Assembly: GCA_036186865.1 (NCBI GenBank)
Contig: AP025053.1
Coordinates: 7,462,846 to 7,526,845, forward strand
Length of the DNA: 64,000 nt
Reading direction: 5' to 3'
From: Eustoma russellianum
Taxonomy: Eukaryota > Streptophyta > Magnoliopsida > Gentianales > Gentianaceae
The translations under genes and the position numbers were made by a program. The notes beneath the pieces are model-generated. The model saw only the letters and a list, made by a program, of their open reading frames with translations. It was not told the origin of the DNA and ran no database searches. Within the stretch, counting starts at the first letter, position 1. Each line of letters opens with the position of its first letter. Below are positions 56,820 to 64,000 of this stretch, in pieces.

Positions 56820-57655
56820 AATGGTGATCTTTGAAGGTGACAGGCGCGGCGGCGGGTGATCTTTCGCCGCCGTTGTTTCTGGCGCTTCTTCCTCCATCAA
56901 CATCTCTCCCAAGATCATTTCTAAACACAAGGGTATTCCGATGATCTCGTTCACGGATGAGGAAATCGATGCTTTAGCCGTTTCTTATCGGTTCTCGCTC
57001 GTTGGAACTTCTAGTATGGCCGGCCTCCTCTGAAGGTTATTCGTGATGTATTCGAGAAGATTGGATTTCGCACAGACATCCAAATAACATTGCTGGATTA
57101 AATGCATATGTTGTTGAATTTCCACCATGAACCGGATTATCTCCGATGCTTCTACCGTCGATCATGGCAGATCGCTGGCTGCATATGATTGTGACCAAAT
57201 AGACCGTTGATTTCGATCCCTCCGCTGATGTTCAGATTGTTCTGGTATGGATTGCGTTTTCCGGACTGCCCATTCACCTTCATCACAAGGCATCATTATT
57301 TGAGATTGCCCGTGCCATCGATACCCCAATAAAGTTAGATATTGCAACAGCGGACTGCCTGCGTCCTTCAGTTGCCCACGCTTGTGTAGAGATTGATGTC
57401 TCTAAGGACTTGCCGAGGAAAATATATCTTCAAGGCAGGCAGAAGCTCATTCTGCAGCAGGTAGTTTATAAAGATTTGCCTCACTTTTGTACTGCATGTT
57501 GCCGGCTAGGCCACCTTGTTGGTCCCTATGACGATCAGCCACACTCACAACCAGCTGAGCCACAGAAGCCTGCCACCCGTTGGACACCAAAGAAGACACT
57601 CCTAGAATCTTTGTCGGAAGCTCCTGCCAATGCTCACGCTGCACCTTTTACATAG
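56820..57655 (+). pseudogene. L1 ORF1 (DUF4283 / CCHC), broken
   Basis: In changing frames: ISFTDEEIDALAVSYRFSLV, FEKIGFRTDIQ, a tract like VWIAFSGLPIHLHHKASLFE then IARAIDTPIKLDIATAD (57250-57355), CVEIDVSKDLPRKIYLQGRQ (57380-57440), and DLPHFCTACCRLGHLVG (57473-57520). These are the DUF4283 nucleic-acid-binding domain and the following zf-CCHC_4 of plant L1-type ORF1. The last residues of the finger (YDDQP where C is usual) are altered. Frameshifted at least three times. Confidence 0.75.
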
Positions 57656-58173
57656 CGTATTCGCTCCATTTTAGAAGTTCACACCAGTCCAGCACCCTAG
57701 CTGCAAAACCCATCGGCTATAAGTAAGTGAGGTTCCCCAGACTGCTACATCTAGTCTTAATATTCCCCCTTTGCAGGATATTCGATTGCTCAATGTCGAT
57801 AAGGATGATGTCTTGCTGTTAAAGAAGACGCAAGATGACCTCGAGGATTGTCAGTACTCAGACTCCGAAGTAGGTTATTTGGATGGACAATTGCGCTCAT
57901 TTGACCTTTAGGCGCGTAAAGATTTTTGTCATCAAATGAGAAGTGCTTCAGAGATAGTTAGGCGTTGGCATCCCATCCTATGATATCTGAAGATGACAGG
58001 CTCTTGGATGCTCTAGGTGAAAATTCAGAAGTAGACCGCAATGGGTTCCTTCCTATTCCATCTGGTAGACGACGACGTGCTAAGAAAGACTTGCCTTTCC
58101 GCCCCTCGTCAACTGTGGTGACTCGTAGCGTGGCTCATGGGTGGACTATTTCATCACATGATTCATCGTTTAC

Positions 58174-60418
58174 TTGTTCTCAATGAATGCGCTTACGTGT
58201 AATGTAGGTGGTATCTGTACCTCTTTAGCTCGTCTCATAGCTATGTTGCATGACCATCATATGGATCTTTTCGTACTCATTGAGCCTCAGCAGCGGGAAT
58301 CTAAGGTACAGTACGATCGCACGAAACTAGGTTTCACGCAAGCTCTTGTCACATGTGAGGGCAATATCTGGGTTTTTTTGGCAGACTGCTAGCCTGCAGT
58401 TTTGAGCGTCGATCATGACTTTGCTACTTTGGTTTCTTTGGCTCCTTATGCAACAGTCACTTGCACGGGCTGTAGTATATGGCAGACATACTATTCATGA
58501 TTATAAGCCATTATGGGAGTCTCTTATTTCTCATTACCAGCGCAATTCTGATCCTTGGATCATAGGTGGTGATTTTAATATTTTCTTACGTCTGGATGAT
58601 CACCGTGGCCGCAAATCCTCGACTCCTCGGTCCCTCGCAGATTTCAATGATTGTGTTCATCACTTTCAACTACAAGAACTTCCTACCATGAGTTCTTTCT
58701 TTACATGCACAAGAGGAAGTGGTTTAAATTGTGTCCAGCACCGTCTTGGCACGGGTTTCCTCTGATCACTCTCCTCTTTTGCTTTAGTGTGTCTTGACTT
58801 CAGATAAGCCACCTGTGCCTTTTCGGTTTCTGAATTCATGGGCTTCCCATGCAAATTTTCTTACCTATGTCGCTACGTCTTGGAAGCAATATCTGACAGT
58901 GGAAGGCATGCGAGATATATATAATAAGTCTTCTGAAACAAGATCTTCAAAGATGGAACAAAGATGTCTTTGGTAATATTTTCAGCCGTGCAACAGAGGC
59001 AGAAAAGGAGTTTCTTCGGATGGAGATAGCATATGACCGCACACCATCGAATGAGAACCGCGAGGCTTACTCTCTTGCGCATGCTAAATTACTACAGGCA
59101 AACAATGAGCAGGTAGCTTTCTGGTACTAGAAAGCTAGACTCTGTTGGGCTTCTGAAAGAGAAGCTAACCTTCATATTACCATGCGTTGGTCAAGGATCG
59201 CTACAGAAGACGGAATCCACCAGCTTTCAGATTCAAATGGCTCTGTCTTTGTTGAACAAGCGGACTTAGGGCATGCAACACTCGATTATTTTCAGAAGTT
59301 GTTTACTAGTGAGCCTGTTGAAGACATCGAAGCTTTCCTTCAGCATATTCCTCAGCTTGTGTCTACTACTGACAATGACAGGCTCTTAAGTATTCCTCAG
59401 ATGTATGAAGTTAAGGACGCGGTCTGAAGTTTGAATCAGAATAGTGCAGCAGGCCCTGATGGCTTCAATGGCCATTTCTTTCTTACTTGTTGGGAGGTAT
59501 TGAAAATGGATGTTCTCTGCATGGTGATGCTCTCATCTATAATCACTCTTATACCCAAAGTTTCCCAGCCATAGACATATACATATTTTTGGCCTATATG
59601 TCACTTAAATTTTATAAGTAAAGTCGTCACGCATTTGATTGCTACTCTGCTATCTACTTTACTCTCAACCATATTCTCTTCAGAACAAATTGGATTTCTC
59701 AAAGGCCATGATATTAGTGAACATGTACTTATGGCCAATGAAATGGTTCATCTTTTGGGGAAAAAATACACGGGGCGTGAATGTGCTGATTAAGCTTGAT
59801 ACGGCTAAGGCATTTGATAGGGTGATTTGGCAATATTTGGAGGTCTTGCTTCGTAAGTTTGGGTTTGCTGATCGTCTCATCGGGATTATTATGAATACTA
59901 TGCATTGTTCAAAGCTATCAATCTCAGTCAATGAGAAGGTATTTGGTGTTTTTTCACCTTCGTGTGGGATGAAGCAAGGAGATCCGTTGTCCCCATTATT
60001 ATTTATTCTTTGTTCCGAGGGGTTTAGTCGTGGGCTTAAACACCTCTTTCATATTGGTGCCATCCACAGTTTTAACACAGGCTGTGCTCCGGAGGTCTCT
60101 CATTTGGCTTATGCGGATGACTTACTCATATTTCTAAATGGTTCGGCACACAATTTGCAGGGTTTTCAGTCCTTTCTTTGTTCTTATCAACGTGCGTCTG
60201 GTCAGTTGGTTAACTATGCTAAAAGTCAGTTTCTAGTAAGTTCATATGCCTCCGTTAGACGGCTGACTGCTATTGGGAACATCTTAGGTATGCGTGCGTC
60301 TACTCTACCTATTAAGTATCTCGGTTCATTTTTATATCGAGGGGTTAATCACGTGAGGTATTGCCAGTCCCTCTTGCAACATTTTGACTTTAAATTAGTA
60401 GGCTGGGTACATCAGTTA
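58174..60418 (+). pseudogene. L1 ORF2 (endonuclease-RT), broken
   Basis: The endonuclease starts MNALTCNVGGI (usual WNCRG), with DLFVLIEPQ at 58267 and SDPWIIGGDFNIFLRLDDH at 58550. Reverse transcriptase: NQNSAAGPDGFNGHFF (59440), LIKLDTAKAFDRVIWQYLEV (59785-59845), SPSCGMKQGDPLSPLLFILC (59960-60015), the catalytic box YADD at 60109-60120, and STLPIKYLGSFLYRG (60300). The longest open piece is 59639-60439. Stops at 58389, 59426 and elsewhere inactivate it. The last L1 residues before the break are WVHQL. Confidence 0.87.
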
Positions 60419-63407
60419 TGTAGAGAAAAAGGGGTTTGAGTGATTACAAAATACATGATTTAAATAACGTGTAACAAAGAAATGCATGACACGTTTTATG
60501 ACTTGACACGTTTCATGAAATATGCCTTATGTAGTTCATATATAATGTTGTCGTACTAACAAGCCATGAAGCTTTAAAGCTTACATCAAATGGCAAACAT
60601 TTGTTGTGATTGAACTATTTTCAGGTGCCACCATTAACGAACTAAACTAGTTTACTAAGTGAAGTACTTAGTTAAATTAACTAAGTAGTTCATTAAATGG
60701 TAATATATTTGGAGAAGGCACAAAGACAACAAATTGAAGAATGGAAAGTCTTGTTCCCTCTCTTTATCACACGCCTTTAATATATATATATATATCTATA
60801 TATATATTCAGATTTTTTTAAAGGCACTACACACATATATTTCAACGTACTACCGGCACGTTATATATTTTACGAACGTATGTTAACGTCACACCAGTAT
60901 ATTTACCTCATATTTATGAGTATATTCAGTTCTTATATCATACGATATAAGTCATGGTGATGACAAAATTATTACGACACGTTAAAAGGTTCTAAACCAA
61001 AAATTGTCGTATCGGGTGAATACCGAAAATGGCCACAAATTTCGTTGCTTGGATGGTATATACAGTCACAAAATCATTCCATGTTGGCACACGCAAATCA
61101 CCCCCAATTAAGGCCAAATTGTGGAGATTTCAAATTTAACATTTTAGCACATGTTAGGCGCCACTTTAATCAGCCATGAGTGCTGAATATTAAAGTTTAA
61201 TTTATGTATATTATGTGTAACATAATATATATAACATGCGCAACAAGTTAGAATTTAATCGGAGAAAAATTTGATAATCGACAAACGTGAAAATTCGGTT
61301 TTCTACGAACACGACACATGGAACATTTTTAGCATGACATATAACATGTATCTAGACACTTTTTACATACTATATACATTCTAAAGTGTTCTAGAAAAAT
61401 CAATTAAGGGCTGATTGGAATATACCATATGTGTATAATTATTGTGCACTATTTTACAAAGTTGACAAAAATAAAATTCAACACATGCACAAGCTATATC
61501 ACACGCCTACTACAGCTTGTTGGAGCATATGTGGAGCTTTGTTGGCATCTTGATTGGCCAAGAATGAAGCATACAATGTTGGTGACATAAAGAAAGGAGC
61601 TACACAAGGTAACATTTCAAACTATGTCACATTTGTTACAAATGCTGAAAATTTCAGCATGTGTGCATTAGGGTGACTGAATTTTCAAGCTAAATGGTGC
61701 CATATTTACTACTTTGAATTATATGGATTGATTGAAAGATAATATGGCAATGTTTTAAGAATATTATGGAAATAATGTGATGGTATCTTGGAATATCACA
61801 CATGCTGAAAATTTCAGCATGTGTTGGAATGAATATGACCGATTTTATGGCCTCTATGATCACTAATTTTATTCCAAAATTAGTAGAAATATTATGTACT
61901 AAATGATGATTGATTTCTTCTTTATTTTCAAGGAATAAATCTACTACCTACATGGCAATATCTTGAATTTAGTGTGAATATCACACATGATGAAATTTCA
62001 TCATGTGTAGAAAGCATATGGCCGATTTTCGGGTAGGAATTGGTGATGAGTTGTCTTGCTAATTATGTGGAATTGATATGTGACTTATGGCAACATTTTT
62101 TATGACTAATTGGCACATGTTCTTAAAGGTTATTTTCAGATTTATCTAGTCATCAAATGATGACAACTTTCATCCAATCAATGAGTGCCAAGTAAGCAAA
62201 GGCTTAATGATCATCCAATGAGGAGTTTCCAAGTAAGCAAGTGAATGTCACAATGATGCAAGATATTCATCCAAGGACTTAAAAGATAATTTTCAAGGGG
62301 AAGAACAAAGCATATGGGGCGGCTACAACTTCATAAAATGAAGAAGAAGTAGTGCAAAATACAAGACAAGCATCACAAGTTCAAAAGTGCAAAAAGAGTC
62401 TTAAATCTCTTCTTCTACACTTTCTTTCTTTCTTCTCTCTTAAAGCCTATTGTATTCATATTCATACATCTTGAATAGGCTTCATCTATACCACCATATA
62501 TTCTATATTGTCGTGAAAGATTGATCAAGGTGTGATCAATCTTGCATCCACTAGGTGGTGGTGTTCGTGATCGTTGTAATCACTTACAAAGTTTGTAAAG
62601 GATTGGAGTTGGTGCGTAACTCCATCAACCCTGTGTGGTAAGGTGTTGTTTGTGTTTTGTGATTATTTATAACCGAGGAAGATGTCCTCGAAGACTGGAG
62701 TAGGTTGATTTAACCGAACCAGTATAAAATTCCTTGTGTTCTTTGCTTTTCAGCACTTACTTTCAGTTTCCACCACAGTGCATCATTTTCATCACGTTTT
62801 TAAAAATAGTAAATGAACGGCAAAAATCACGAAACTTTCAGGAAACATAGCCACATGTCTTAAGGTTCTTTTGGTGCAAGTTTCAACCCTTTTGGACAAG
62901 TTTAAGTCATCCAAACGTCAAATATTGTGAGACTAGTGCATTCTTATTTTCAGGCTTGCAAATGTTGAGACTTTGAACGTATTTGACTAGTTTCCCAAAA
63001 GAATTTTTCAAAACTGTTTCTACCCAATTAAATAAACCTAATAAGGGGTTAGTCATTAAATTTTCAGAGCATTTGGAGTTACGTTTAATTGGAATAAAAT
63101 TTTCAAATCAGACTATCGTTTCTGGCATATTTGCGCAATCTGACCACCAACGCTTTTTAAAGGGGTTAAAGGTTGAATTTTAATATGAAATGTTTAAGAG
63201 ATACTCAGAACATCTGAGACTAATATCTCTCCAAATTTCAGAATTTTTGAAGACCTGTAAACTTGTTTTTAAAACGTTTCAAAACAGGTCCTGAAAACAG
63301 AAACTGTTTTTAGAAGATGGGTTTTTGGTCTAAAAACAATTTTAAAAACCATATTTTCCGCACACACTATTCAACCCCCCTTCTAATGGTGCCTTGCTGA
63401 TCCTACA
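60419..63407 (+). mobile_element. 5' LTR of SIRE-type copia D (2989 bp)
   Basis: It starts TGTAG exactly where the L1 reading is lost and ends CTACA just before a primer binding site, a perfect 5-bp inverted end. Nearly 3 kb is long for a copia LTR. No gene is inside. The other LTR is outside the window, so the target duplication (expected AGTTA-like, from 60414) cannot be tested. Confidence 0.72.
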
Positions 63408-63409
63408 AG

Positions 63410-63421
63410 TGGTATCAGAGC
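63410..63421 (+). other. Primer binding site of copia D
   Basis: A perfect TGGTATCAGAGC, two bases after the LTR end. Confidence 0.92.
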
Positions 63422-63463
63422 GCAGGCACACTCACAACAAGGAGATCCAATAATCTTAGTGAG

Positions 63464-64000
63464 ATGGCAACCACTAGCTACAAAACCGTGCAAGAAGGAA
63501 TGTCAACCTTTAGGCCTCCTCTTTTTGATGGTGAGTCCTTTATCCAATGGAAACTTAGGATGAAACTCTTTCTTATGGCTATTGATATTGATATTTTGTC
63601 TATTATAGAAGACGGTCCATTTGTTCCTTCTAAGTTGTCTATTGTTGATGGTGTCACACTAGATGTTTTAAAAATGAAATAAGAATATACTAGTGATGAT
63701 AAAAACAAGTTGAGTATGAATGCTAAAGCCATGCAACTACTTTTAAATGGGCTAAGAAAAAGTGAATCTAGTTACGTATCTAATTGCTCTAGTGCCCAAA
63801 AGATGTGGAGAATTCTTGAAATGAAACATGAAGGGACTAGCCAAGTAAAGGAGTCCAAGATTAATATGCTTATGCCCACACTTGAGTCCTTTAAATTATT
63901 GACAAATGAGTCTATTGTTGAGATGGATTTACGATTGACTAACATCTATAATTCTCTTGAGTCTCTTGGCAAAGTTTTCTCCACGCAGGAAAAGGTCCAG
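63464..64000 (+). pseudogene. gag: copia D gag (5' part, continues beyond the window)
   Basis: It starts MATTSYKTVQEGMSTFRPP with FDGESFIQWKLRMKLFLMAI, the N-terminal box of SIRE-type copia gag. After an in-frame TAA at 63680 the same frame continues with AKAMQLLLNGLRKSES, SAQKMWRILEMKHEGTSQVK and ESKINMLMPTLESFK, typical of the UBN2 domain. Apart from that one stop the frame is open to the window edge. Confidence 0.88.

Larger units (their letters stand above)
56820..60418 (+). mobile_element. L1-clade LINE, cut by copia D
   Basis: Plant L1 layout: ORF1 with DUF4283 and a CCHC-type finger, then ORF2 with endonuclease and reverse transcriptase. It is cut after the reverse transcriptase domain at 60418 by the LTR of copia D, so the RNase H-like region and 3' end are outside the window. 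Many stops and frameshifts. Confidence 0.85.

Noticed and set aside
56664..56954. Minus-strand frames with long IYIYIY / SLSLSL runs
   Set aside because: They are translations of the TA/GA microsatellite.

Overview
This is a plant nuclear window, most likely from a flowering plant and probably a eudicot, made almost entirely of nested transposable elements. The supporting evidence is tRNA-iMet-primed copia and Ty3-type LTR elements, plant RTE and L1 LINEs, Au-type SINEs, Mutator-like elements carrying gene fragments, a Stowaway-type MITE, and two plant-specific host genes. I see no bacterial-style operons, tRNA, rRNA or CRISPR. Only two genes look intact: a GLUTAMINE DUMPER-like gene (20831-21283, +) and an EDR2/DUF1336 C-terminal-domain gene (50288-51205, +).

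Layout. 1-3636 is the edge of a minus-strand LTR element (C) with a 3.47 kb LTR. It sits inside the 5' LTR of a SIRE-type copia element (A, 3637-13530, +) that has decayed gag, pol and a third ORF. A in turn sits in the protease region of an older minus-strand copia (B, 13531-15176). 15177-20310 holds an Au SINE, a 58-bp LINE tail with its own target duplication, and a 5'-truncated RTE LINE (17982-20290, -) flanked by a perfect 19-bp duplication. The GDU gene follows, then an LTR-like stretch, a broken MuDR transposase and, on the opposite strand, a GRF zinc-finger gene with one premature stop.

26803-38580 is a minus-strand copia (E) that has lost its integrase and was split in gag by a complete non-autonomous Ty3-like element (F, 29185-37796, 5-bp duplication TTACC). 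F is a relative of C. 39590-43700 is an RTE LINE (G, +), itself interrupted by a Mutator-like element (41363-42548) and a GC-rich MITE (43310-43491), both with 9-bp duplications. 45271-46725 and 54434-55813 are Pack-MULEs with 9-bp duplications; they appear to carry pieces of a HAC1-type histone acetyltransferase gene and of a KH-domain RNA-binding gene. The right end is an L1 LINE (56820-60418, +) cut by the 5' LTR and gag of another SIRE-type copia (D, 60419 to beyond the window).

The least expected signals are two. First, palindromic ATCGATCGAT modules recur in the LTRs of two unrelated families (copia A and Ty3-like F). Second, a short acidic reading frame preceded by a splice-acceptor-like site is conserved inside the LTRs of the diverged elements C and F.
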